The notes under the pieces were generated by a model. The model ran no database searches, was not told the origin of the DNA, and was given only the letters and a program-made list of their open reading frames with translations. Positions 1-7,220 of a DNA stretch of 35,931 bases are shown one piece after another. The position numbers and the translations under genes were made by a program. Source of the stretch: Pirellulales bacterium (GTDB lineage Bacteria; Planctomycetota; Planctomycetia; Pirellulales; JADZDJ01); NCBI GenBank assembly GCA_035656635.1, contig DASRSD010000169.1, positions 1 to 35,931 on the forward strand. The letters are read 5' to 3'. Each line of letters starts with the position of its first letter. Positions within the stretch are counted from its first letter, which is position 1.

Positions 1-46
1 CTAGCGAGATTGCGAGAATGATTGAAGCCGGCCAGCAGCATTTCAT
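1..46 (-). CDS. 5' end of an unknown, probably exported protein (cut by window edge)
   Basis: An ATG at 46 (minus strand) is preceded by GGAGG with a 5-base spacer, a near-ideal ribosome binding site. The 15 visible codons read MKCCWPASIILAISL, which looks like the start of a signal peptide or lipoprotein leader: a short Lys-containing n-region, then a hydrophobic stretch. The rest of the gene lies outside the window, so no function can be given. The call rests on the ribosome binding site and the hydrophobic N-terminus only. Confidence 0.5.
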   Translation of the reverse strand, partial: MKCCWPASIILAISL

Positions 47-138
47 AAAATCCTCCATTTTCCCCATCATCTAAGACGCATCGAGAGCGCATTTCTTAGA
101 ACTGGGAAGCTTCTTAGAGGTTTGACGCCGCCGCACCG

Positions 139-729
139 CTATTTGTTCCCGTCGTTGAGAATCGATTCGCCATAGATTTCCATTTTGCTGGGGTCGGGCA
201 GAATTTCGCCTTTTGCAGTCCGCCTAAACCCCGGCAACAAATCAATTTTGCATTTCTCATGCTCGGCGGTGACAATCATTGCTTCATATCCGGGCGGTTT
301 TGTCTTTCCCGGCGCTAGCGCAATGAGCCCGCTTTGGACTTCCCAGGCGTTTTTGATTTCGGCTTTGGGATGTCGCTCCTCAATGGCCTGCCGCACCGCC
401 TTGGGCACATCGGCGACGGCAATCGGCTTTTTGATGGTGTTGACCTGATAACTGCCCGATATTCCATCGACCCCCACTTCCAACTGTTCCTTGCCGTCGA
501 TCACGGTCAGCTCCCATTCGTCGCTATCAAGCGCCGTACTGAGCAATTGGGCGCTGGCGATTTTGGCGCTGGGAAATTGTCTTTTCAATGCCGCCACAAC
601 CGGCTGCGGAACTTCGTCGACCGCAACTTTTTTGGGAAGTTTTTCGCCGGGCGCAACGCCAACCTCGACAGCAACCGCAACGTGTTGAGCAAACAGAACG
701 CTGCTGCATAGCAATCTGGCGATTAACAT
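139..729 (-). CDS. Secreted PepSY-like protein of unknown function
   Basis: A protein of about 196 residues that begins with a probable signal peptide (MLIARLLCSSVLFAQHVAVA) if the ATG at 729 is used. Longer versions from an ATG at 771 or a TTG at 789 are open but would bury the hydrophobic segment behind a polar extension. The mature part contains two similar units, V-P-Q-P-V-V-A-A-L-K-R-Q-F-P-S-A-K and V-P-K-A-V-R-Q-A-I-E-E-R-H-P-K-A-E, each followed by a beta-rich stretch. This is the pattern of PepSY-like (beta-lactamase-inhibitor-like) periplasmic proteins. No catalytic motif is visible. None of the three possible starts has a clear Shine-Dalgarno sequence. It lies between the truncated gene at the window edge and another minus-strand membrane protein. 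The family assignment is by repeat pattern only; the role is unknown. Confidence 0.65.
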   Translation of the reverse strand: MLIARLLCSSVLFAQHVAVAVEVGVAPGEKLPKKVAVDEVPQPVVAALKRQFPSAKIASAQLLSTALDSDEWELTVIDGKEQLEVGVDGISGSYQVNTIKKPIAVADVPKAVRQAIEERHPKAEIKNAWEVQSGLIALAPGKTKPPGYEAMIVTAEHEKCKIDLLPGFRRTAKGEILPDPSKMEIYGESILNDGNK

Positions 730-829
730 TGATCGCCAGCATCTGCGCGAATTCAAATTAGTGACATACATAAAAAAGTTACATGCCAAACGTTGAAGGC
801 ATTAAGTGGTGCCCACCGCGATGAGCCAA

Positions 830-1330
830 TTAGTCACTATTCTGAGATTTCCGCCAACCGCGCCAGGCAGCCGTTCCGAAAATTGCTCCCATCAGCACCC
901 CCGATCCCAGGAACGCCCATTTCGCAAGTTCCTGGTCGTGCCCAATGGCGTCGGGAATGAAATATCCCTCCGGAAAGTAATAGCCGGTGACGGTACTGCC
1001 GGCATCAACCGAATCGTAAAATTGCAGCGTTGCAGAACTGTTGATTTCCGCTGGCCGGCTGCCTCGCAAGATAACGTGCCTATAAGGCGTACCGTGCCGG
1101 CTCGCGTTGGAATACTTCCGCACGATGGTCAGCTTTTCCGGTTGAACTTCGCCCGCCAGAATGCTCTGCATTTTGGCGGCAACATCTGCTTCCGAATTAC
1201 CCGCTTTGACAAACACAAAGAGCCCAATCGCAACGGCAGCCACGGCCATCCCGGCGAACATCATCAAGTTTATGAAATTGGCCGGGCGCTGGAGTGATTT
1301 CACGTACGGGGCTAAATCGTCTCGTTCCAT
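830..1330 (-). CDS. Two-span membrane protein of unknown function
   Basis: A protein of 166 residues with two predicted membrane spans, near residues 19-42 (hydrophobic run FINLMMFAGMAVAAVAIGLF) and 138-158. Between them lies an extracytoplasmic segment of about 95 residues containing S-R-H-G-T-P-Y-R-H-V and a Y-F-P-E-G-Y motif. The architecture, two spans with one small beta-type outer domain, resembles DUF3592-type proteins, but I cannot establish membership from the sequence. The ATG at 1330 has a GGAG about 12 bases upstream. It could be co-transcribed with the following PepSY-like gene 100 bases downstream. Confidence 0.6.
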   Translation of the reverse strand: MERDDLAPYVKSLQRPANFINLMMFAGMAVAAVAIGLFVFVKAGNSEADVAAKMQSILAGEVQPEKLTIVRKYSNASRHGTPYRHVILRGSRPAEINSSATLQFYDSVDAGSTVTGYYFPEGYFIPDAIGHDQELAKWAFLGSGVLMGAIFGTAAWRGWRKSQNSD

Positions 1331-1439
1331 TCGATGGCGCCGGCTCCGAAGTAATTACCCACGAATTAGACTGAAATGCACCCCAGTATATTCGTAAATT
1401 GGACGCGATTATTCCACTGGAAGTTCCCGGAAGCAGCGG

Positions 1440-2936
1440 TCATTCCGGATTCCCTCCAGGCATGCCGTAAGGGGTTTTGCCGTGAAATTCGCCGGGCCAA
1501 TGAATTTTCCAGGCGGTAGTTTTGCCGTCCTTCAATTGCGACTTGAGGACAACTGGCAGCGGATTTTCGTGTCCTGGCAGCATGGGAGCGGTCCACTGGA
1601 GTTCCGTGGGATTTTCTGGCGTCTTTCCGGCCGCGGCCGCCTGGGCGCCTCCGCTTCCCCCAAATCCACCGCCTCCAAAACCGCCGCCTCCCAAACCGTT
1701 CCCAAAGCGGAACTGACCTGCCAACAAATCGTCTGGCGGGCCCAGCAACTCCTCGGCCTGCTGGCGTGTCATTCCCGATTTCAATTCCCCCAGCTCCTGT
1801 AGCCCGGCCCAAGCATAGGGCACGGGTGCCCAAAATGATGTCCATCTTGCAGGCGAACTTCTCGAACGCGCCAAGTGTGACAGTGCGCCGACAGCTTTGC
1901 GATGAATGTCCGAATCGTCCGGATGATCACGCAAGTAGAGAATTACCGGATCGAAGGTCGCTGAAAATCGCGGTTTGCCAGCCTCCGCCTTCTGGTTTTC
2001 ATTCTGCTTGTCGACTTCAAGAATGTATTCGGCAAGCTGCTTCAAATACGGACCGTCAATGCCGGTCTGTCCGTTATTGAGATTGCCTACTCGGGCAAGC
2101 AAAATCGGCAAGGCGTCGGCCTGGCCACTTTTGGTGATTTCGACTAGCTTTTGTGCCAAACCTTCATTTTCGGCGAGCGTAACTTCTTGGGTGAGGATGC
2201 TGGTCATCGGTTCGCCGGACGCTTCACTGGTTTTCACCTTCAACAACGCTGTCCACGCATTGAGTTGGTTTTGTTGTTCCGTCGTCACCGCGTTGTGCCG
2301 TTTTTCTACCGGCAACTCCGCCATCGTGTACGTGACTTCCCCGCTTTTAATGCTCCCTTGCCAGGCATCTCGCGGCGGATTTTTGCCAGCCACGACGGTG
2401 CACTCAATCCAGGCTTTATAATTGCCGGGGGGAACCAGCGAAAAAGGCGCAACCTGGCCCGTTTTGACATCGACCCAATTCGTATTGCTTTTGGCCAATC
2501 GAATCTCCGCGGTATACGGTTCTTCATCCCTGTCGCTGTACCGCTCCCAATCGTCGGAGTCAATTTTCGTTTCCGCATCTTTGAAATGGATTCCGCCTGG
2601 ATTCCAAGCGAATTCCCGGCCCGTGGACCCTACGATATGTACGTCGGCGAATTGCCATAACGCCGCCATAGGCACTCGTGGCCGGTGACCCAGCTCGACG
2701 TCAAATTCTAGGACGAGCTTTAGCACTTCACCAGGGTGATATTCCGTCCGCTTGATCGGCTCCAAACGCACCCCGGCTTTTAGCCCGTCGACCGGCGTCC
2801 CCCAATGCGTGTCGGCGTAGTCCGCTGCAATCACCCTCGTGCTTGCCAGCAGAAGTGCCGCGCCAAATGACGCCCGGCAAAAAATTTTTGCTTCCCAAGA
2901 AATGGCTGTTAAAAAATGGGCTTTCACGCCTCGCAA
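1440..2936 (-). CDS. Large secreted protein of unknown function
   Basis: A protein of 498 residues. The N-terminus carries a hydrophobic segment (about residues 19-37, AKIFCRASFGAALLLASTRV) ending in V-I-A-A-D, which fits a signal peptide with cleavage after Ala. The mature region opens with a segment rich in beta-type residues (about 40-230), then a mainly helical region (about 230-350), then a Gly-rich patch (about 419-437, repeated G-G-G-G-F) near the C-terminus. No known catalytic motif was recognised. There is no ATG near the N-terminus: TTG at 2936 (behind AGGGGAG and AAAGGGG) or GTG at 2927 are the options, and I kept the TTG. It is divergent from the lipoprotein gene at 3184 across a 247-base gap. 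Confidence 0.6.
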   Translation of the reverse strand: MRGVKAHFLTAISWEAKIFCRASFGAALLLASTRVIAADYADTHWGTPVDGLKAGVRLEPIKRTEYHPGEVLKLVLEFDVELGHRPRVPMAALWQFADVHIVGSTGREFAWNPGGIHFKDAETKIDSDDWERYSDRDEEPYTAEIRLAKSNTNWVDVKTGQVAPFSLVPPGNYKAWIECTVVAGKNPPRDAWQGSIKSGEVTYTMAELPVEKRHNAVTTEQQNQLNAWTALLKVKTSEASGEPMTSILTQEVTLAENEGLAQKLVEITKSGQADALPILLARVGNLNNGQTGIDGPYLKQLAEYILEVDKQNENQKAEAGKPRFSATFDPVILYLRDHPDDSDIHRKAVGALSHLARSRSSPARWTSFWAPVPYAWAGLQELGELKSGMTRQQAEELLGPPDDLLAGQFRFGNGLGGGGFGGGGFGGSGGAQAAAAGKTPENPTELQWTAPMLPGHENPLPVVLKSQLKDGKTTAWKIHWPGEFHGKTPYGMPGGNPE

Positions 2937-3183
2937 CCCCTTTCTCCCCTCGAATACTGATTTAACCCTGGAATTTAGCGAAGGTGGCGAAAACAGTTTG
3001 TAACAAGCGGTGGCGGGATACGAACTTCGGGTAACTGAGAAAGCCTCGCAGCATGACCGAGGGCATTAGCTAACCTTGCAGCAAAGTGGGGTTTTGGCGA
3101 CACTTGCGCCCCATTTTTCCGATCTTTTTCCCCTAGTGGCCGTTCGGCCCGAAATCTCGACGTTCGTCCTTCATCGCCGTTGC

Positions 3184-4146
3184 ATGCGCCCATTTCATTT
3201 ACTCACCGCGCTATCGATCATTGCCTGCGCCGCCTTGGTGCCGCTAGCCGGGTGCGGTTCGTTTAGCCGTTTTGGTCCGGCTGCGCAAAATGTTGTACCC
3301 GCGCCGACCACGCTGGTGAATCCGTCGCCCGGTTCCATTCCGATTTCGGATGCCACGGTCGGAACGTTGCCAGGTTCAAGTTCTCCGGTCGTGATTTTGG
3401 GCGCGCCGGTTCCCAACAACACGATTTTAGTGCCTGCGTTAAACTACGATTATGTATGGGATCAAATCGTTGACGTGGTCGACGACTATTTCCAAATCGA
3501 TCAGGAAGATCGCGTCAAGTTGGTGGGCGCTGTGCAGACGGAAGGACGCATCGACACTTTCCCCATTCCCGGCGCCACGCTGTTGGAGCCGTGGCGCAGA
3601 GATTCGGTCAACTTTCACGAGCGGCTGGAAAGTACGCTGCAATCAATCCGCCGTCGAAGTTTTGTGCGAGTCATTCCACAGGAGAACGGCTGCGCCGGTT
3701 ATGTGGTTGAAGTGACCGTGACGAAGGAATTGGAAGATGTGCCGCATCCCATCAATGGATCGGCCGGCGCTTCGACCTTCCGCTACGACACTTCGCTTAA
3801 TCGCGATACAGAATTCGACACGGATCCGGCCCGCATTCCTGGCGATCCGGCCAGGCCCATTGGTCCGCGGGCCGCCACCGGCGGTTGGATTCCCTTGGCC
3901 CCGGATGGCCGTGATCATGGGCTAGAGCAAGTAATTCTCGCAAAAATTCAGGCCCGTTTGGGCGGCGTGCCTTCGGTCCCCGGACCTACGCTTCCAGCAG
4001 AACCGATTGCCACGCCGGTCACTCTTCCGCCCGGCGCCATCTCGCCGCAGCCTATGCCGCGAGTATCGCAATTTCCGCCCGGCGCATTTCAATCCACACC
4101 GCCCGGCGGCATCTTGCAACCGCAAGAATTGCCCTCGCCGCAATGA
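3184..4146 (+). CDS. Probable lipoprotein of unknown function with Pro-rich C-terminus
   Basis: Starting at the ATG at 3184 gives a 320-residue protein with a typical lipoprotein signal: MRPFHLLTALSIIACAALVP followed by the lipobox L-A-G-C. An in-frame ORF extends upstream to 3076, but that extension would put the signal peptide inside the protein, so 3184 is preferred. The central part (about residues 85-230) is a mixed alpha/beta domain containing Y-V-W-D-Q-I-V-D-V-V-D-D-Y-F. The last 60 residues are rich in Pro and Gly (repeats such as P-P-G-A and P-P-G-G) and probably disordered. Similar lipoproteins of unknown role are common in planctomycetes. The stop lies only 19 bases before queC, so the two may share a transcript. 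Confidence 0.65.
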   Translation: MRPFHLLTALSIIACAALVPLAGCGSFSRFGPAAQNVVPAPTTLVNPSPGSIPISDATVGTLPGSSSPVVILGAPVPNNTILVPALNYDYVWDQIVDVVDDYFQIDQEDRVKLVGAVQTEGRIDTFPIPGATLLEPWRRDSVNFHERLESTLQSIRRRSFVRVIPQENGCAGYVVEVTVTKELEDVPHPINGSAGASTFRYDTSLNRDTEFDTDPARIPGDPARPIGPRAATGGWIPLAPDGRDHGLEQVILAKIQARLGGVPSVPGPTLPAEPIATPVTLPPGAISPQPMPRVSQFPPGAFQSTPPGGILQPQELPSPQ

Positions 4147-4165
4147 ATGTGATATATTTCGACAC

Positions 4166-4825
4166 ATGACTAACACCCTCGGCGTGCTTGTCAGCGGTGG
4201 GCTGGATAGTGCGATTCTGATTTCGTATTTGTTGAACGCAGGGGAACACGTTCAGCCGTTTTACGTCGATTGCGGCCTGCATTGGCAGCCAGCGGAATTG
4301 GCGACTTTGCATAAGTATTTGGCCGCAATTGCCACGTCTCGCTTATCGCCGCTCATTACGCTGCAGTTGCCTCTGGCCGATTTGTACGGCGACCATTGGA
4401 GCTTGACCGGCCAGAAAATTCCCGATGCGGCCACGCCTGACGAGGCCGTTTACCTGCCGGGCCGAAACCTGCTGCTAATTATCAAGCCGGCCTTGTGGTG
4501 CCAAATGCACGGCATTGGCCGATTGGCACTGGGTGTGCTCGGTAGTAATCCGTTTGATGATACTACCGCGGACTTTTTCGCGGCGCTGGAAAACGTGCTC
4601 CGCAATCTCGGTCAGCCGCCGTTGGAAATCGTGCGGCCTTTTGCCAACATGCACAAGGAAGAAGTCATGCGCGTGGGCCGCCGCTATCCGCTGGAACTGA
4701 CGTTTTCCTGCATCGCGCCAGTTGATGAACTCCACTGCGGCCGGTGTAACAAATGCGCTGAACGCCAAGCAGCGTTCCGCATGATTGAACTGCCCGATCC
4801 GACGAAATACGCCGCTGAAAACTGA
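4166..4825 (+). CDS. queC: 7-cyano-7-deazaguanine synthase QueC
   Basis: QueC converts 7-carboxy-7-deazaguanine to 7-cyano-7-deazaguanine (preQ0) using ATP and ammonia, on the route to queuosine in tRNA. The 219-residue protein starts at the ATG at 4166. It opens with the PP-loop ATP-binding motif S-G-G-L-D-S at residues 10-15, has the Y-L-P-G-R-N motif in the middle, and ends with the zinc site formed by Cys182, Cys191, Cys194 and Cys197 (C-x8-C-G-R-C-N-K-C). Length and motif order fit the family. The open frame extends upstream to 4007, but that stretch lies inside the lipoprotein gene and is not conserved-looking. queD lies 1.6 kb downstream on the same strand, separated by an opposite-strand channel gene; no queE is visible. 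Confidence 0.9.
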   Translation: MTNTLGVLVSGGLDSAILISYLLNAGEHVQPFYVDCGLHWQPAELATLHKYLAAIATSRLSPLITLQLPLADLYGDHWSLTGQKIPDAATPDEAVYLPGRNLLLIIKPALWCQMHGIGRLALGVLGSNPFDDTTADFFAALENVLRNLGQPPLEIVRPFANMHKEEVMRVGRRYPLELTFSCIAPVDELHCGRCNKCAERQAAFRMIELPDPTKYAAEN

Positions 4826-4861
4826 ACGGGGAAGAGAGTATTGCAGAGAAGCAATTTTATT

Positions 4862-4954
4862 GCCGCGAATGAACGCAAATCAACGCAAACGATAAAACAA
4901 TTCGGCAATGCAATTCTTCGGTTCTATTCGTGTGCATTCGCGTTCATTTGCGGC
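4862..4954. repeat. 19-base inverted repeat between convergent genes
   Basis: Arms at 4862-4880 (GCCGCGAATGAACGCAAAT) and 4936-4954 are reverse complements at 17 of 19 positions; in RNA one of the two differences is a G-U pair. The arms enclose a 55-base AT-rich spacer. The element sits between the ends of queC (plus) and the ExbB-type gene (minus), so the transcript of either strand could fold it. It could act as a two-way transcription stop or RNA stabiliser, or be a member of a dispersed intergenic repeat family. No U-run follows the arms, so it is not a standard intrinsic terminator. Confidence 0.6.
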
Positions 4955-4997
4955 TAATTCTCCTAAACATGCGATCGCCTGTCTTCGCGATAAAGAA

Positions 4998-6281
4998 TTA
5001 CGCTGCGCGGCTGGTCTTTTTCGGATCCAAATCGTGCCGCGCAGTCAGCAAGTGGATTGCCGCCGTCAGGCCGTGCAGAGCTTGATCCAGTTGTCCGGTT
5101 TCGCGGATGCCTTGGAGATTTTGCGCTAGCGTGTGCTGCACCTTGGCCAACTCGCCTTCGCTGCGGTTCAAACCGGCCAATGCTTCTACTAATTGGGCAA
5201 AGTGCGTTTGCAGGCCGCTCATTTGGTTCACCATCGTTTGGCTTTGAGCCGTTTGTTCCTTGCGTTGCAATTGCATGTCGCCCAGCAGCCGCAGCAGTTT
5301 TTGCTCGCGCTGGCTATCGCTCTGTTCAAATTGGGCGTGCACTTTGGTGAGCGATTGTTCCCACATTTGCCCGTGTGTTTGCAGGCGTTTTTCGCTTTCC
5401 TGTTGCAGTCGGGCAAACGCACCGCCCCAAATTTGCAATTGTTTTTCCAGCCGAGCATCCACGGCCGACAGCGTTGCGTGATTTCCGGCTTGCACGGCGT
5501 GCAAAAACGGGGTTAGGCTTTCATCGGTCACTTCAAAGCGGTTCAACAGTTCCAAATCAATGCGCCGACTGATCGAATGGATAATTCCGCGTTCAGTCTT
5601 TTCACACATAAACAAACTGAACATCATCGTGATGGCGGCGGCCAAAGCGACCGTGGTGGTATTGAACGCTGTGCCAATTTCGCCCACTACTTTTGCCAGG
5701 TTGTCGCCGATTTCGTCCACCGAGAGCCCGCCGAACGCAGAGCCGAAGTGAATGACCGTCCCCAAAATTCCCAACACGGGGGCCACCCAGCAAATAAATC
5801 GCACCAGGCCGTAATTGCCGTGCGTTTTTTCTTCGTCCTGCGTAGCCAAATAGCGCAAGTAATCGTGAAATCCGTCGGCCGATTCTTTCTCTTGCAAATA
5901 GCCCAAGGTTTTGGTCAGCCGTTGCCCATAGCGCGAATCCAAAAACCACTTGGGGCGGCCCAGCAATTGGGCATACAGAACTTTCGATTGGCCAACCGGT
6001 TCTTTGCCATTTCGCTCCGGTAAACCCGGTTGCCGCAGGGCCAATACTTCCAGCGGAAAACCGCACAGTTTGAACACGACATCGACAATGCCCCAAATGA
6101 AAAACGTCACCACCACGTACTCCACGATGTGTTCCGTGGTGTAGCGATGAATCAGCGAACCCTTGGGGAATTCGTGATATACAATCACGTAAAAAGCCAC
6201 CGTCAACAGGGCGGCCACGGCCATCGGCAAATCAACCCAATCGGGCAACGCTTTTTTCTGTTTGTTCTGTGTGTTTGTCAT
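4998..6281 (-). CDS. MotA/TolQ/ExbB-type proton-channel protein with long C-terminal coiled coil
   Basis: A 427-residue inner-membrane protein with the family signature of ion-driven motor stators: W-V-A-P-V-L-G-I-L-G-T-V-I at about residues 170-182 and G-T-A-F-N-T-T-T-V-A-L-A-A-A-I at about 204-218. Four spans are likely (about 18-38, 48-72, 165-187 and 206-230). The last 170 residues are polar and heptad-like (repeated Q-L-Q-I-W, Q-E-S-E-K-R-L-Q), predicting a long cytoplasmic coiled-coil tail absent from plain ExbB or TolQ. Such channels couple the proton or sodium gradient to movement of ExbD/TolR/MotB-type partners; the two candidates are at 7221 and 9744 on the other strand. The ATG at 6281 has AGGTGG and GAGGT just upstream. 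The gene is divergent from queD and convergent with queC. Confidence 0.8.
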   Translation of the reverse strand: MTNTQNKQKKALPDWVDLPMAVAALLTVAFYVIVYHEFPKGSLIHRYTTEHIVEYVVVTFFIWGIVDVVFKLCGFPLEVLALRQPGLPERNGKEPVGQSKVLYAQLLGRPKWFLDSRYGQRLTKTLGYLQEKESADGFHDYLRYLATQDEEKTHGNYGLVRFICWVAPVLGILGTVIHFGSAFGGLSVDEIGDNLAKVVGEIGTAFNTTTVALAAAITMMFSLFMCEKTERGIIHSISRRIDLELLNRFEVTDESLTPFLHAVQAGNHATLSAVDARLEKQLQIWGGAFARLQQESEKRLQTHGQMWEQSLTKVHAQFEQSDSQREQKLLRLLGDMQLQRKEQTAQSQTMVNQMSGLQTHFAQLVEALAGLNRSEGELAKVQHTLAQNLQGIRETGQLDQALHGLTAAIHLLTARHDLDPKKTSRAA

Positions 6282-6422
6282 ACCTCACCACCTATTTTGC
6301 ATGTGTGGCAACATGAGAAGTCTGAAACCGCCGGCTATTCATATCAACATGGCCAGTGTTAAAATCATGACTGTCGCCTTTTGATTTTTCTGTCACATTT
6401 TGATTGATCTACAAACGCTTTT

Positions 6423-6830
6423 ATGTTTCGGGTTACTCGCGAAATCGATTTTTGTTACGGTCATCGGCTGCTCAACTACGAGGGCAAGTGCCGCTACTTG
6501 CACGGCCACAACGGCCGGGCCGTCATTGTGCTGGAAGCGCCGCAGTTAGATTCCCGCGGCATGGTCTTGGATTTCTCCGACATCAAACAGGTCGTAAGCC
6601 AATGGATTGACGAAACGCTGGATCACCGCATGATTTTGTGCCGCGACGATCCCGCCGTGCCGGTGCTCAAAAAACTGGGTGAACCGTTGCACCTCATCAA
6701 CGCCAATCCCACCGCGGAAAACATCGCTAAACTCATTTTCGAATTCACCGCCCAGCGCGGGTTTCCGGTAGTGGAAACTCATCTGTGGGAAACGCCACGC
6801 TGTTACGCCACGTACCGGTCTGGAATCTAG
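6423..6830 (+). CDS. queD: 6-carboxytetrahydropterin synthase QueD
   Basis: QueD makes 6-carboxy-5,6,7,8-tetrahydropterin from dihydroneopterin triphosphate, the first dedicated step toward preQ0 and queuosine. The 135-residue protein has the zinc histidines of the 6-pyruvoyl-tetrahydropterin synthase fold, His14, His27 and His29 (H-x12-H-G-H), and the catalytic Cys23. The C-terminal W-E-T-P-R-C-Y-A-T-Y segment supplies the conserved substrate-binding Glu. Length is normal for bacterial QueD. The start at 6423 has no clear Shine-Dalgarno sequence. Its partner queC lies at 4166. No queE or queF is present, so the pathway must be completed elsewhere in the genome. Confidence 0.9.
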   Translation: MFRVTREIDFCYGHRLLNYEGKCRYLHGHNGRAVIVLEAPQLDSRGMVLDFSDIKQVVSQWIDETLDHRMILCRDDPAVPVLKKLGEPLHLINANPTAENIAKLIFEFTAQRGFPVVETHLWETPRCYATYRSGI

Positions 6831-6886
6831 TGGTCAGTGATCAGCCAATGTAAAAACTGGCCACAGATCACGTTGTTCTGCAGTTC

Positions 6887-6929
6887 AAAAAAAACAGTCC
6901 GGGCGGCCTTTTGGACCTGACCCGGACTG
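6887..6929 (-). terminator. Strong intrinsic terminator on the minus strand
   Basis: A perfect 9-base-pair stem, cagtccggg (6895-6903) with cccggactg (6921-6929), encloses a 17-base loop. On the minus strand it is followed at once by eight U (plus-strand A8 at 6887-6894). This is a textbook rho-independent terminator for a leftward transcript. No U-run follows on the plus strand, so it is not a good terminator for queD. No minus-strand protein gene ends here, which points to a non-coding transcript from about 7175 leftwards. Confidence 0.8.
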
Positions 6930-7175
6930 CGTCCCCCCTGGGATGTCAGCATCGAAGATGCCTAGTCCACCCGGTGCGAAGGTATGTATCGGTCAGGCGG
7001 TCAGCGGCGCTTTGGCAATTCTTGCCGATTGCAGAAAGAGTGATGGCCATGTCTCTGGTTTACCCAGCTTGCCACGGGCAGCCGCAAAGCGCTGCCACCG
7101 GTAATTCTCTTCATCGACTTTGCCGGTTAAGCCGATCTTTAGGTGGATTAAGACGCGCTGGCTCTACGTCCGCGC
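6887..7175 (-). ncRNA. Candidate structured non-coding RNA, about 290 nt, unassigned class
   Basis: The 390-base gap between queD and the ORF at 7221 holds no convincing gene but ends, on the minus strand, in a strong intrinsic terminator. Reading leftwards there are several short perfect hairpins: ggcagc/gctgcc, ggcaa-gaa-ttgcc, gcatc-ttc-gatgc, ctgg-gtaaa-ccag and accgg/ccggt. Possible long-range pairs join the two ends: gcgtc with gacgc, and tccacc with ggtgga. A weak promoter (TTGAGG at 7204-7209, 17-base spacer, TAGCAA at 7181-7186) would give a start near 7175. I compared it with memory of RNase P RNA, tmRNA, 6S RNA and SRP RNA and none fits. The 5' end is a guess and the RNA itself is an inference from structure. 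Confidence 0.4.
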
Positions 7176-7220
7176 GCAGCTTGCTAGCACGAACTGTTTC
7201 CAACCTCAACTGTCTCTTCC

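Noticed and set aside
4166-6830. 7-deazaguanine DNA modification (Dpd) cluster
   Set aside because: Only queC and queD are seen; no dpdA-type or DNA-processing gene is nearby, so ordinary queuosine synthesis is preferred.
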